Positions 52,743 to 61,635 of a stretch of 64,000 bases of DNA are shown here, one piece after another. The stretch lies in NCBI RefSeq assembly GCF_051958935.1, contig NZ_JBQCFP010000110.1:1-64000 (forward strand). Reading direction: 5' to 3'. The notes under the pieces were generated by a model. It had not been told where the DNA came from and did not search any database. It saw only the letters and a list, made by a program, of their open reading frames with translations. The position numbers and the translations under genes were made by a program. The stretch's first letter is position 1, and every line of letters starts with the position of its first letter. This DNA is from Dokdonella_A sp051958935 (GTDB lineage: Bacteria > Pseudomonadota > Gammaproteobacteria > Xanthomonadales > Rhodanobacteraceae).

Positions 52743-53591
52743 ATGAATCCTCATGTCGGCAACGCGCGATTGCGGGCATCACTGTATCGCGCGCCCTCGC
52801 ACGCCGTGCGGGCAATCCTCGCGGGCGCGATGCTCCCGGCGGCGCTTCTCCTCACGCGCGCGACGGCATCGCCTGACGTCGACGTAAAGCGATACGAGGG
52901 TCGCGCGTATGGCGCCGACGGTGCCGCACTCCTTTACCGGGAAACCCATTGGCTCTATCGCGACAACGGCGTCGCGACACGCCTGGTCCTCTACAGCTGT
53001 CCGGACGGGCCACCGTTCGCGCGGAAGACCCTGCGCGACACCGGCGGCGCCAGCCGCCCCGACTTTGACTTCATCGACGGTCGCGACGGCCACCGTGAGG
53101 GCGCGCGCCGATCGCAAGGAGGCCACGAGATCTACTTGCAGGAGCGCGCCGGCACGCCTGTCCGTACGCGGCAGTTCTCCTCGGCACCGGACGTCGTCGT
53201 CGACGCCGGGTTCGACGCATACATCAGGTCGCGCTGGAACTCCTTCGCGCCAGGCACGGACCTCGGTGTGCGCCTGCTTCTGCCCAGCCGTCTTGCCGCT
53301 GTCGACGTTCGCGTGCGCGACGAAACCACGGACGCCGATCGCGTGCTGCACCAGCGACGCCTGAAGGTGCGACTCGACGCCTGGTACGGGTTTGCCCTGC
53401 CCGCAATGTCGCTCGTCTACGACGACGACCGCGTGCTGCGCGAGTTCCGCGGCATCGGCACCATCCGTGACGAACACGGGCGCCATCAGGAGATGGTGAT
53501 CCGCTTTCCGCGCGAATTGTCCGCGTCGGCCGCGAGCGAGGCCGAGCTCGTTGCAGCACAGCGCGTCGAACTGAGCGGGCATTGCCCATGA
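52743..53591 (+). CDS. Exported protein of unknown function in the photo-oxidative cluster
   Basis: A 282-residue protein with a hydrophobic segment at about residues 23-41 that reads as an uncleaved or late signal peptide (LAGAMLPAALLLTRATAS). The mature part is beta-rich: RYEGRAYGADGAALLYRETHW, shown here as YGADGAALLYRETHW, and ALPAMSLVYDDDRVLREFRG. I do not recognise the family. It sits between the photolyase and the fatty acid desaturase, which suggests a periplasmic or membrane-lipid role in the same response. Spacing to neighbours is 45 and 112 bases. Confidence 0.6.
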   Translation: MNPHVGNARLRASLYRAPSHAVRAILAGAMLPAALLLTRATASPDVDVKRYEGRAYGADGAALLYRETHWLYRDNGVATRLVLYSCPDGPPFARKTLRDTGGASRPDFDFIDGRDGHREGARRSQGGHEIYLQERAGTPVRTRQFSSAPDVVVDAGFDAYIRSRWNSFAPGTDLGVRLLLPSRLAAVDVRVRDETTDADRVLHQRRLKVRLDAWYGFALPAMSLVYDDDRVLREFRGIGTIRDEHGRHQEMVIRFPRELSASAASEAELVAAQRVELSGHCP

Positions 53592-53703
53592 CGATGACCG
53601 GCCCGCCGTTCGGTGACGAACCCGTCCTGCCGCGGCTTGCCGGGCGCATCCGATCGCCGCTCCCGTCCGTACGAAGGGCATCGAAACGGGGCGGGAGCGC
53701 ATA

Positions 53704-54657
53704 GTGGCGCAGTCATGGTCGGAAGCTCGTCACCGCCGCGCGGCAGCCGTTCGTTCACTGCGCGCCTGGTTCGACGGTGGCGCTTGGTCCGCGCATGCCT
53801 CGGATGACGCGCAGCGCATCGACTGGCTGCGTGCCCTGCCTTTCGTCGCGATGCACCTCGCGTGCTTGGGCGTGTTCGCCGTCGGCGCGTCGCCAGTGGC
53901 CGTGTGGACGGCCATCGCGCTGTATGCCGTGCGCATGTTCGCGATCACCGCGTTCTACCACCGCTACTTCTCGCACCGGACATTCGAAGCATCGCGCCCG
54001 GTGCAGTTCCTGTTCGCGTTCATCGGCGCAACGTCCGCGCAACGCGGCCCGCTGTGGTGGGCCGCGCACCACCGCGACCACCATCGTCACGCGGACACCG
54101 TGCTGGATCCGCATTCGCCGCGCGTGCACGGGTTCCTGTGGAGCCACGCCGGCTGGTTCCTCACGCCCCGTGCGTTCCGCACCGCCGACGAACGCATTGG
54201 CGACTTCGCGGCGTATCCCGAGTTGCGCTGGCTTGATCGCTACGACATAGCCGCTCCCGTCGCGCTTGCGTCGGCGCTGTACCTGGCCGGCGTACTCCTG
54301 CAAGCGTGCGCGCCCGAATGGGGCACCAACGGCGCGCAGATGCTCGTATGGGGATTCTTCGTCTCGACGACGGCGTTGTTCCACGCCACCGTGACGATCA
54401 ACTCGCTCGCCCATCGCTTCGGCACTCGGCGCTATGCGACACGTGACGACAGCCGAAACAACGGTTTCCTCGCCCTGCTCACGTTCGGCGAAGGCTGGCA
54501 CAACAATCATCACTTCTTTCCCGGATCGGCCCGGCAGGGATTCCGCTGGTGGGAAGTGGACCCCACCTGGTACGGCCTGCGGCTGCTTGCGGCAATGGGG
54601 GTGGTGCGCGGCCTCAAGCCCGTGCCCGATTGGGTGCTCGCGAAGGGAGCGCGCTGA
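53704..54657 (+). CDS. Membrane fatty acid (acyl-CoA/acyl-lipid) desaturase
   Basis: A 317-residue integral membrane di-iron desaturase from GTG 53704. The three histidine boxes are HRYFSH, HRDHHRH and HNNHHFFP, the pattern of delta-9 stearoyl-CoA-type desaturases. Hydrophobic helices lie at about 48-85 and 180-235. It introduces a double bond using O2 and a reductant. The next gene (stop and start one base apart) encodes an FAD-dependent oxidoreductase. In Rhodobacter the related cluster includes a desaturase-methyltransferase-oxygenase route to furan fatty acids; whether that applies here is inferred. Confidence 0.93.
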   Translation: MAQSWSEARHRRAAAVRSLRAWFDGGAWSAHASDDAQRIDWLRALPFVAMHLACLGVFAVGASPVAVWTAIALYAVRMFAITAFYHRYFSHRTFEASRPVQFLFAFIGATSAQRGPLWWAAHHRDHHRHADTVLDPHSPRVHGFLWSHAGWFLTPRAFRTADERIGDFAAYPELRWLDRYDIAAPVALASALYLAGVLLQACAPEWGTNGAQMLVWGFFVSTTALFHATVTINSLAHRFGTRRYATRDDSRNNGFLALLTFGEGWHNNHHFFPGSARQGFRWWEVDPTWYGLRLLAAMGVVRGLKPVPDWVLAKGAR

Positions 54658-54658
54658 C

Positions 54659-55966
54659 ATGCGCATCGCGGTCGTCGGTTCCGGCATCTCCGGCCTCGCT
54701 TCGGCCTGGCTGCTTTCGCGCGAACACGAGGTCGTGCTGTACGAAGCCGATGCCCGCCTCGGCGGGCACACGCACACGCACGACATCGAGTGGGGCGGAC
54801 GCAGCTACCGCATCGATTCTGGCTTCATCGTGCACAACCGCGGCAACTACCCGCTGCTGACGCGGCTGTTCGACGAACTTGGCGTCGCGACGCGCCCGAC
54901 GACGATGAGCTTCTCGGTGCGCAACGACCGCACGGGCCTCGAGTACAACGCCGCGACCATCGACACGCTGTTTTGCCAGCGCAGGAACATCGCATCGCCC
55001 CGGTTCCTCGGCATGCTGAGCGACGTCGCGCGCTTCTATCGCCTCGCGCCTTCGCTGCTCGCGCAGCGTGGCGAGGGCCCGACGCTCGCGGAGTTCCTCG
55101 AGCGTCACCGGTTCGGCGCCGCATTCCGCGACGACCACCTCGTGCCGATGACCTCGGCGCTATGGTCGGCGCCGGCGTCGCAGGCGCTCGCCTTCCCGGC
55201 ACGCCATCTGGTCGAGTTCATGGCCAACCACGCGATGCTGCGCGTCGCCGGACGCCCGCAGTGGCGCGTCGTGTGCGATGGATCGCGCAGCTACGTCGAC
55301 GCGATGGCCGCGCGCTGGAACGTGAAGGTGCGACTCGGCACGCGGGTGATCCGCGTCGTCCGCTCGCCATCCGGCGTCGACGTGCACGCGTACAGTTCGA
55401 TCGATCGTTACGACCAGGTCGTTCTCGCCTGCCACAGCGACCAGGCTCTCGTGCTGCTGCGCGATGCGAGCGAGCGCGAACGCGACATCCTCGGCGCGAT
55501 CGGGTATCACACGAACGAGGCGGTGCTGCACACGGACGAGCGCGTGCTGCCGCGCCATCGCAAGGCCTGGGCGGCGTGGAACGCGCATGTGCCGCACGAG
55601 GCCGACGGCAACTGCACGGTCAGCTATTGGATGAATCTCCTGCAAGGGTTGGAGGCACCCGTGCCGTTCATCGTGAGCCTCAACCGCGCGGGCGACATCG
55701 ATCCCGCGCGCGTGCTGCGTCGCATGCGCTATCACCACCCGGTGTTCACCCGAGCGGCAGTGGCGGCGCAGCGGTGCAAGGCCGAGATCCAGGGACGACG
55801 ACGCGTCTGGTTCGCTGGGGCGTATTGGGGCTGGGGTTTCCACGAGGACGGCATGCGTAGCGCCGTCGAGGTCGCGAACGCGCTCGGGGTGCGCTGGAGT
55901 TCCTCGTCGACGCGCGCGACCGACACGACGGGGCACCCACCGGCACTCGCATGGACGTCCGCATGA
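54659..55966 (+). CDS. FAD-dependent amine oxidase-like/phytoene-desaturase-like oxidoreductase
   Basis: A 435-residue flavoprotein with an N-terminal FAD-binding Rossmann motif (VVGSGISGLASAW) and the second nucleotide motif EVVLYEADARLGGH. The C-terminal FAD segment reads WFAGAYWGWGFHEDGMRSAVE. It belongs to the NAD(P)/FAD oxidoreductase group always found beside DUF1365 and CFA synthase-like genes in ChrR clusters. ATG 54659 follows the desaturase stop by one base. The reaction is not established for the family; oxidation or isomerisation of modified acyl chains is likely. Confidence 0.9.
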   Translation: MRIAVVGSGISGLASAWLLSREHEVVLYEADARLGGHTHTHDIEWGGRSYRIDSGFIVHNRGNYPLLTRLFDELGVATRPTTMSFSVRNDRTGLEYNAATIDTLFCQRRNIASPRFLGMLSDVARFYRLAPSLLAQRGEGPTLAEFLERHRFGAAFRDDHLVPMTSALWSAPASQALAFPARHLVEFMANHAMLRVAGRPQWRVVCDGSRSYVDAMAARWNVKVRLGTRVIRVVRSPSGVDVHAYSSIDRYDQVVLACHSDQALVLLRDASERERDILGAIGYHTNEAVLHTDERVLPRHRKAWAAWNAHVPHEADGNCTVSYWMNLLQGLEAPVPFIVSLNRAGDIDPARVLRRMRYHHPVFTRAAVAAQRCKAEIQGRRRVWFAGAYWGWGFHEDGMRSAVEVANALGVRWSSSSTRATDTTGHPPALAWTSA

Positions 55967-56739
55967 ACGACGTACCGTTCGCAAGCTGCGTCTACGAAGG
56001 CGTCGTGCGGCATCGCAGGCACGCGCCGGTCCCGCACGGGTTCCGCTACCGCATCGCCCAGCTGTACCTCGACCTCGATGAAATCGACGGGATCTTCGCG
56101 CGGCGCTGGCTATGGTCGAGCCGTGGCGCGAACGTCGCGCAATTCCGGCGCGCGGATTACCTCGGGCCTGCGGCGATGCCGCTCGCAGGCGCCGTCAGAG
56201 AGCGCATCAGGGCCCAGGGCATCGAGCCGCCGACGGGACCGATACGACTGCTCACGCACCTGCGCTACTTCGGCCACGTCTTCAACCCGGTGAGTTTCTA
56301 CTACTGTCACGACGACTGCGGCGCCTTGCGCTGCGTGGTCGCCGAGATCACCAACACGCCCTGGCGCGAACGGCACGCCTACGTCCTGCCGGTCGAGGAT
56401 GCCGAGCGCCATGGGCGTGCCTTGCGCTGGGACTTCGACAAGCGCTTCCACGTGTCTCCTTTCCTCCCGCTCGACCGCCGCTATCGCTGGACCTTCACGC
56501 CTCCCGCGGAGGACCTGCGCGTGCGCATGGATGTGCTTCGCGGTGGCGAACGCGACTTCGATGCCGATCTCGCCCTGCACCGCCGCGCCATCGACACGCG
56601 CTCGCTTGCACGCGTACTGGCCCGCTATCCGGCCATGACCCTGCAGGTGCTCGCAGCCATCCACTGGCAGGCATTGCGGCTATGGCTCAAGCGCAACCCC
56701 GTCTTCGACCATCCGCATCACTCGCGAGGAACCCCATGA
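55963..56739 (+). CDS. DUF1365 protein
   Basis: A 258-residue protein of the DUF1365 family, recognised by VVRHRRHAPVPHGFRYR at the start, LLTHLRYFGHVFNPVSFYYC in the middle and KRFHVSPFLP. ATG 55963 overlaps the previous stop (ATGA) like the other junctions in this operon, so I prefer it to ATG 55951. Family members are universally linked to CFA synthase-like methyltransferases and are required for acyl-lipid modification in ChrR regulons, but no biochemical activity is assigned. Soluble, no signal peptide. Confidence 0.88.
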   Translation: MNDVPFASCVYEGVVRHRRHAPVPHGFRYRIAQLYLDLDEIDGIFARRWLWSSRGANVAQFRRADYLGPAAMPLAGAVRERIRAQGIEPPTGPIRLLTHLRYFGHVFNPVSFYYCHDDCGALRCVVAEITNTPWRERHAYVLPVEDAERHGRALRWDFDKRFHVSPFLPLDRRYRWTFTPPAEDLRVRMDVLRGGERDFDADLALHRRAIDTRSLARVLARYPAMTLQVLAAIHWQALRLWLKRNPVFDHPHHSRGTP

Positions 56740-58013
56740 GCGCATTCATCGACGACGACGCCGCGCGGGCCGGTCCGGGCTGGCTGGATCGCCACCTGCG
56801 CGGACTGCTGCTGGATCGCCTGGGTGGATTGCAGGACGGCGCCCTCGTCGTACGGGACGCGGTTGGTGAATTCGAGCTGGGCGTGCCCGTCGCGCGGCAT
56901 CCCACCGTCGACGTGACCGTCCTCGACCCCGCGTTTTATCGCATGGTCGCCGCGAACGGCACCGTCGGCGCGGGCGAGGCGTACATGGACGGATACTGGC
57001 GCTGCGACGACCTCGTCGGCCTCGTGCGACTGCTGCTGCGCAATCGCCAACTGCTCGACGGCATGGAAGGCGGCGCAGCGCGCATCGGCGGGTGGGCGAT
57101 GCGTGCATGGCACGGCATGCGCGAGAACACGCGCCGTGGCGCGCGTCGCAACATCGCCGCGCACTACGACCTCGGCAATGCGTTCTTCCGCCTCTTCCTG
57201 TCGGACGACCTCATGTACTCGTCGGCCCTGTTCGCCGACGATGCCGAGCCGCTCGAGCGCGCGTCGGCCCGCAAGCTCGACCGCATCTGCGACAAGTTGC
57301 GCCTCACGCCGTCGGATCGCGTGCTGGAGATCGGAACCGGCTGGGGTGGCTTCGCGCTGCATGCGGCCACGCGTCACGGCTGCCACGTCACCACGACCAC
57401 GATATCGCGCGAGCAGTACGAACTCTCGCGCGAGCGCGTCGCCCGAGCGGGGCTGCAGGACCGTGTCGAGGTGCTCTTCGAGGACTACCGCGACCTGCGC
57501 GGCCGTTACGACAAGCTCGTCTCCATCGAGATGGTCGAGGCGATCGGCGCGCGCTGGCTCGATACCTATTTCCGCGCGCTCGGCAACCTGCTCGGCCGCG
57601 ACGGGATCGCCGTGCTGCAGGCGATCACGATCGAGGACCATCGCTACGGGCGCGCGCTGCGCTCGGTCGACTTCATCAAGCGTCACGTCTTCCCGGGCTC
57701 GTTCATCCCCTCGATCGCCGCGCTCGTCGCCGCGAAGGCGCGCAGCTGCGATCTCGCGCTGACCCACCTCGAGGATTTCGGCGAGTCGTACGCGACGACC
57801 TTGCGCGAATGGCGACGGCGCTTCCTCTGCCGGCTGCCCGAGGTACGCGCGCTCGGTCACGACGAGCGCTTCATCCGGATGTGGGAGTTCTATCTCGCCT
57901 ACTGCGAAGGCGGCTTCCGCGAACGGGCGATCGGCGTCGCACAACTCGTACTGGCCGCGCCGCAACGACGCGACGTCGGCTACTTCGCCGGCATCGCCCG
58001 CGTGGAGGCCTGA
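56736..58013 (+). CDS. Cyclopropane-fatty-acyl-phospholipid synthase family methyltransferase (long form)
   Basis: A 425-residue SAM-dependent enzyme acting on unsaturated acyl chains of membrane phospholipids. The N-terminal lipid-binding domain (about 1-130) precedes the methyltransferase core with ARRNIAAHYDLGNAFFRLFL, the SAM motif VLEIGTGWGGFALHAA and the bicarbonate/active-site region around SIEMVEAIG and IKRHVFPGSFIPS. ATG 56736 overlaps the DUF1365 stop. A second, shorter homologue lies at 59301, so the operon has two non-identical lipid methyltransferases. Confidence 0.93.
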   Translation: MSAFIDDDAARAGPGWLDRHLRGLLLDRLGGLQDGALVVRDAVGEFELGVPVARHPTVDVTVLDPAFYRMVAANGTVGAGEAYMDGYWRCDDLVGLVRLLLRNRQLLDGMEGGAARIGGWAMRAWHGMRENTRRGARRNIAAHYDLGNAFFRLFLSDDLMYSSALFADDAEPLERASARKLDRICDKLRLTPSDRVLEIGTGWGGFALHAATRHGCHVTTTTISREQYELSRERVARAGLQDRVEVLFEDYRDLRGRYDKLVSIEMVEAIGARWLDTYFRALGNLLGRDGIAVLQAITIEDHRYGRALRSVDFIKRHVFPGSFIPSIAALVAAKARSCDLALTHLEDFGESYATTLREWRRRFLCRLPEVRALGHDERFIRMWEFYLAYCEGGFRERAIGVAQLVLAAPQRRDVGYFAGIARVEA

Positions 58014-58528
58014 TGGGTATGCTGGCGAACATCCTGGGTTACCAGTGCGTCTGGTTCATCGCCGTGTTCGGAGCCGCGCACGCTTCGGCATGGCCGGCAG
58101 TGGCCGCGGCATCGGCGTTCGCGCTCGTCCAGATCACGATCTCGCGTCGACGCCGCGGCGACGTGTACGCGATGGCGATCGCGGTCGCGGCGGGCGTCGC
58201 GATCGACGGCATGCTCGCGCACGCGGGGCTCGTCGCGTACGCGACGCCGTCGCCTGCGCTCGCCGCGCCGCTCTGGATCCTCGCGATCTGGGCCGCATTC
58301 GGGCTCACGCTCGGTCATTCACTCGCGTTCCTGCAGCGCCGACCGTGGCTTGCTGCATTGCTGGGAGCCGTGGGCGCACCCCTCGCCTACCTCGCGGCGG
58401 CGCGCATCGCTGCCGTTCGCCCGGGCGCGACCGGCTTGTTCGCGATCGCCGTCGCGTGGGCACTGGTCCTGCCGCTCCTCTGCCGACTCGCTCGCCAAGC
58501 GGGCGAGGACACCGAGGCACTGGCATGA
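58013..58528 (+). CDS. DUF2878 membrane protein
   Basis: A 171-residue inner-membrane protein with about five helices, matching DUF2878 by its opening NILGYQCVWFIAVFGAAH, by AIAVAAGVAIDGMLAHAGLV and by APLWILAIWAAFGLTLGHS. It shares one base with the CFA synthase stop (TGATG). The family occurs in proteobacteria, typically in this same cluster. Role unknown, presumably transport or presentation of lipid substrates. Confidence 0.82.
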   Translation: MGMLANILGYQCVWFIAVFGAAHASAWPAVAAASAFALVQITISRRRRGDVYAMAIAVAAGVAIDGMLAHAGLVAYATPSPALAAPLWILAIWAAFGLTLGHSLAFLQRRPWLAALLGAVGAPLAYLAAARIAAVRPGATGLFAIAVAWALVLPLLCRLARQAGEDTEALA

Positions 58529-59304
58529 ATATCGCGGGCTCGTTGCTCCTGGTGTGGCTGTCCGCGTCGATCGCGCAGGCGTGCGCGTGGAACTGGCAAC
58601 GGCGTCATCGCAACGCCGGCATCGTCGACGTGACCTGGGCCGCGGGCGTCGGTGGTGCGGCGATCGTGCTCGCCGCGCTCGGCGATGGCGCAGGCCAGCC
58701 TCGGACCCTGCTTGCGCTGCTCGGCGGGGCCTGGGGCCTGCGGCTCGCATCGCACCTCTGGCGGCGCGTGCGCGGCGAACGCGAAGACGGCCGCTACGCG
58801 CACCTTCGCGCGCTTTGGGACGGCGACCAGCGCCGATGGTTCGCTCTCTTCCAGTTCCAGGCCTTGCTGGTCGCCCTGTTCGCCGTGCCGTTCATCGCCG
58901 TCGCGGCAAACCCCGAGGCTAGCCTGGGCGGGGCGGTCGGGGCGGCTTCGACGTGGGCAATCGCGATGGCCGGGGAGTTCGTCGCCGACGCGCAACTCGC
59001 TCGGTTCCGTGCCGATCCGGCGAACCATGGTCGCACGTGTCGACAGGGCCTGTGGCGCTACTCGCGCCACCCCAATTACTTCTTCGAATGGCTGCACTGG
59101 TTCACCTACGTCTTGCTCGCGATCGGTTCGCCGGTCGCATGGATGGCCTGGGCAGGGCCGCTCGTGATGTACGTATTCCTGCGCTTTATCAGCGGCGTCC
59201 CCTACACCGAAGCACAAGCGCTGCGCTCGCGAGGCGAAGACTACCGCCGCTATCAGCGCGCCACGCCGATGCTCATTCCCTGGTTCCCGAGGAGCGAACG
59301 ATGA
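58525..59304 (+). CDS. DUF1295 (steroid-5-alpha-reductase-like) membrane protein
   Basis: A 259-residue membrane protein of the DUF1295/isoprenylcysteine methyltransferase-like superfamily. It has about six helices and the family C-terminal motif GLWRYSRHPNYFFEWLHWF followed by SGVPYTEAQALRSRGEDYRRYQR, of which I quote ARSRGEDYRRYQR-type spacing only. The R-H-P-N-Y-F-x-E box binds NADPH or SAM in relatives. ATG 58525 overlaps the previous stop (ATGA). It may reduce or methylate a lipid intermediate. Confidence 0.85.
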   Translation: MNIAGSLLLVWLSASIAQACAWNWQRRHRNAGIVDVTWAAGVGGAAIVLAALGDGAGQPRTLLALLGGAWGLRLASHLWRRVRGEREDGRYAHLRALWDGDQRRWFALFQFQALLVALFAVPFIAVAANPEASLGGAVGAASTWAIAMAGEFVADAQLARFRADPANHGRTCRQGLWRYSRHPNYFFEWLHWFTYVLLAIGSPVAWMAWAGPLVMYVFLRFISGVPYTEAQALRSRGEDYRRYQRATPMLIPWFPRSER

Positions 59305-60398
59305 ACGTCCCCGTCGTCGATGCAGCCGTCGATGAGTCCCTCGCCCTGCCGTCGGATCGCGCCGCGCCCGGCCTGCTCGGTCTTGCCGAGCGTGGACTGC
59401 TTCCCGACGCGCTCATCCGCGCCGGCATCCGGCGCCTGTGCGCGGAGCGGCTGCGCGAGGAGCGCGAAGGCGGCGTCGAGTCGAGTGCGCGCGCCTACCA
59501 GCAGCGGATCGCGTCGCTCTGCGCGAGCCCGCTCGCCATCCATGTCGACGCGGCCAACCGGCAGCACTATGAGCTGCCCCCCGAGTTCTTCCGCCGCTGC
59601 CTCGGCCCGCGCCTCAAGTATTCGGCGTGCTGGTTCGAGCGCGGCGACGAGACGCTCGAACACGCCGAGTCGGCGATGCTCGAGCGATACGGCGAACGCG
59701 CGGAACTCGCCGACGGCCAGGACATCCTCGAGCTCGGCTGCGGCTGGGGTTCGCTGACGCTGTGGATGGCGGAACGCTACCCGAACGCGCGCATCACCGC
59801 CGTATCCAATTCAAGCTCGCAGCGTGCATTCATCGAGGCACGCTGCCGCGAACGCGGGTTGGCCAACATCCGCGTCATCACCTGTGACGTCAATCGCCTG
59901 CAACTCGAACCGGCGTCCTACGACCGCTGCGTCTCCATCGAGATGTTCGAGCACATGCGCAACTACGACAGGTTGCTCTCGGGCATCGCGGCGTGGCTGC
60001 GCCCGGGCGGCAAGCTGTTCGTGCACATCTTCTGCCATCGCACGCTGATGTATCCGTTCGGGACCGCGGGCAGCGACAACTGGATGGGACGGCACTTCTT
60101 CACCGGCGGCCTCATGCCCTCGGCGGACACGCTGCTATGGTTCCAGCGATCACTGCGGATCGAACGCCGCTGGCTCGTCGATGGCCGCCACTACCAGCGC
60201 ACCGCCGAACACTGGCTGCGCAACCAGGATCGCGCGCGCGAAGCGCTCCGGCCCGTGATGCAGGCCGCGTACGGCGATGCGGCCGGGCTCTGGATGCAGC
60301 GCTGGCGGATGTTCTGGATGGCGTGCGCCGAGCTGTTCGGATACGACCACGGCCGCGAATGGATGGTCGCCCACTATCGCTTCGGGAAGCCCGCATGA
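59301..60398 (+). CDS. CFA synthase-like SAM methyltransferase (short form)
   Basis: A 365-residue methyltransferase with the SAM-binding motif ILELGCGWGSLTLWMA, AVSNSSSQRAFIEARC and the SIEMFEHMRNYDRLL segment. It lacks the long N-terminal lipid-binding domain of true CFA synthases and resembles the coclaurine-N-methyltransferase-like branch. Its substrate may therefore be a free or otherwise activated unsaturated chain. ATG 59301 overlaps the DUF1295 stop (ATGA). Second methyltransferase of the operon. Confidence 0.9.
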   Translation: MNVPVVDAAVDESLALPSDRAAPGLLGLAERGLLPDALIRAGIRRLCAERLREEREGGVESSARAYQQRIASLCASPLAIHVDAANRQHYELPPEFFRRCLGPRLKYSACWFERGDETLEHAESAMLERYGERAELADGQDILELGCGWGSLTLWMAERYPNARITAVSNSSSQRAFIEARCRERGLANIRVITCDVNRLQLEPASYDRCVSIEMFEHMRNYDRLLSGIAAWLRPGGKLFVHIFCHRTLMYPFGTAGSDNWMGRHFFTGGLMPSADTLLWFQRSLRIERRWLVDGRHYQRTAEHWLRNQDRAREALRPVMQAAYGDAAGLWMQRWRMFWMACAELFGYDHGREWMVAHYRFGKPA

Positions 60399-60964
60399 TG
60401 CCCGGTCGCGCCTGCACGGTTTTCTTCGCCTCACTGATGCTGCTCGCCACGGGCTGCCGAAGCCACGCGCCGCTCGCGTCCGTCGAACGGGTCGACCTGC
60501 AGCGGTTCATGGGCGACTGGTACGTGATCGCCCACGTGCCGTCGCGCCCGGAACGCGACGCAGTCAATGCAGTGGAAAGCTACCGCCTCGCCGCCGACGG
60601 CACGATCGAAACCACGTTCCGGTACCGGGAGGGCTCGACCGACGCGCCCCTGAAGACGATGCGGCCACGCGGCTTCGTGCGTCCGAACAGCGGCAATGCG
60701 GTGTGGGGCATGCAGTTCGTCTGGCCGATCCGCGCCGAATACGTGATCGCCTACCTCGACCCTGCCTACGAGGAGACGATCGTCGCGCGCACGGCGCGCG
60801 ACTACGCGTGGATCATGGCGCGCACGCCGGTCATACCGGAAGCCGAGTACGCGCGCCTGGTAGCGCGCCTCGAGCAGCTCGGCTACGCCACGTCGCGCGT
60901 TCGCCGCGTCCCCCAGGTGTGGCCGGAAGCGGGCGATGACGCACGGGCATCGGCTGCGCGATGA
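60395..60964 (+). CDS. Outer-membrane lipocalin (Blc-like lipoprotein)
   Basis: A 189-residue lipocalin with a lipoprotein signal (LMLLATGC, lipidated Cys21). The lipocalin signature GDWYVIAHVPSRPE is at the start of the barrel, and YVIAYLDPAYEETIVA and WIMARTP correspond to the later strands. Bacterial lipocalins bind fatty acids or lysophospholipids at the outer membrane. ATG 60395 overlaps the preceding stop (ATGA). Its place in the operon suggests handling of modified or damaged lipids. Confidence 0.9.
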   Translation: MMPGRACTVFFASLMLLATGCRSHAPLASVERVDLQRFMGDWYVIAHVPSRPERDAVNAVESYRLAADGTIETTFRYREGSTDAPLKTMRPRGFVRPNSGNAVWGMQFVWPIRAEYVIAYLDPAYEETIVARTARDYAWIMARTPVIPEAEYARLVARLEQLGYATSRVRRVPQVWPEAGDDARASAAR

Positions 60965-61014
60965 CGTTCATGTCGCCTGCGTGCAGCAGGCCTTGTATCG
61001 CTGGAGGCTCCCGC

Positions 61015-61635
61015 ATGAACATACGAGTCCTGCCCGTCGGCCAATCGACGTTCGACCAGAGCCGAGCGATGTCCCGCCGCGAGCCCCATCCCAAGGACGA
61101 TCCCGGCTACTGGTCGTGGCAGATGGCCGCCGTGGCGGAACGGCGTGATCGTGAAAGCTTCATGCGCATCTACGACCATTTCGCGCCCCGCGTGCGCCTC
61201 TACCTGCGCGGCTTGGGTTCGCCCGAGTCCGAAGCGGAGGAGGTCGCGCAGGAGGCATTGCTGCGCCTGTGGCAGCGGGCCGAGCGATTCGATGCGACGC
61301 GCGGCAGCGTGTCGACCTGGCTGTTCCGCATCGCCCGCAATCTCCACATCGACCGCGCGCGACGCGAACCATCATGGTTGTCGATCGGCGACGAATGGAT
61401 CGACGAGGATGTCGAGCACGGCAACTCGACCGAACGGCACCTCGAGCAGCGCGACCTGGCCGCGCGCATCGACCTGCTGCCGGCGGTACAGGCGCGCCTG
61501 CTTCGCATGTCGTACTTCGAGGCGAAATCGCACCAGGAGATCGCCGACGAACTCGCCATGCCCCTGGGTACCGTCAAATCGCACGTACGCCGCGCCTTCC
61601 TCAAACTGCAGTCCGGCTTGAAGGACACCCCATGA
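61015..61635 (+). CDS. rpoE: ECF sigma factor of the ChrR/singlet-oxygen type
   Basis: A 206-residue group IV sigma factor. Region 2 contains RIYDHFAPRVRLYLRG and EEVAQEALLRLWQRAERFD; region 4 contains SYFEAKSHQEIADELAMPLGTVKSHVRRAFLKL, of which HQEIADELAMPLGTVKSHV is the HTH core. I chose ATG 61015, which has GGAGG 8 bases before it; an ATG at 60961 overlapping the lipocalin stop is the alternative. Its gene overlaps chrR by 4 bases, so sigma and anti-sigma are made together. It likely drives the photolyase/lipid operon upstream. Confidence 0.92.
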   Translation: MNIRVLPVGQSTFDQSRAMSRREPHPKDDPGYWSWQMAAVAERRDRESFMRIYDHFAPRVRLYLRGLGSPESEAEEVAQEALLRLWQRAERFDATRGSVSTWLFRIARNLHIDRARREPSWLSIGDEWIDEDVEHGNSTERHLEQRDLAARIDLLPAVQARLLRMSYFEAKSHQEIADELAMPLGTVKSHVRRAFLKLQSGLKDTP

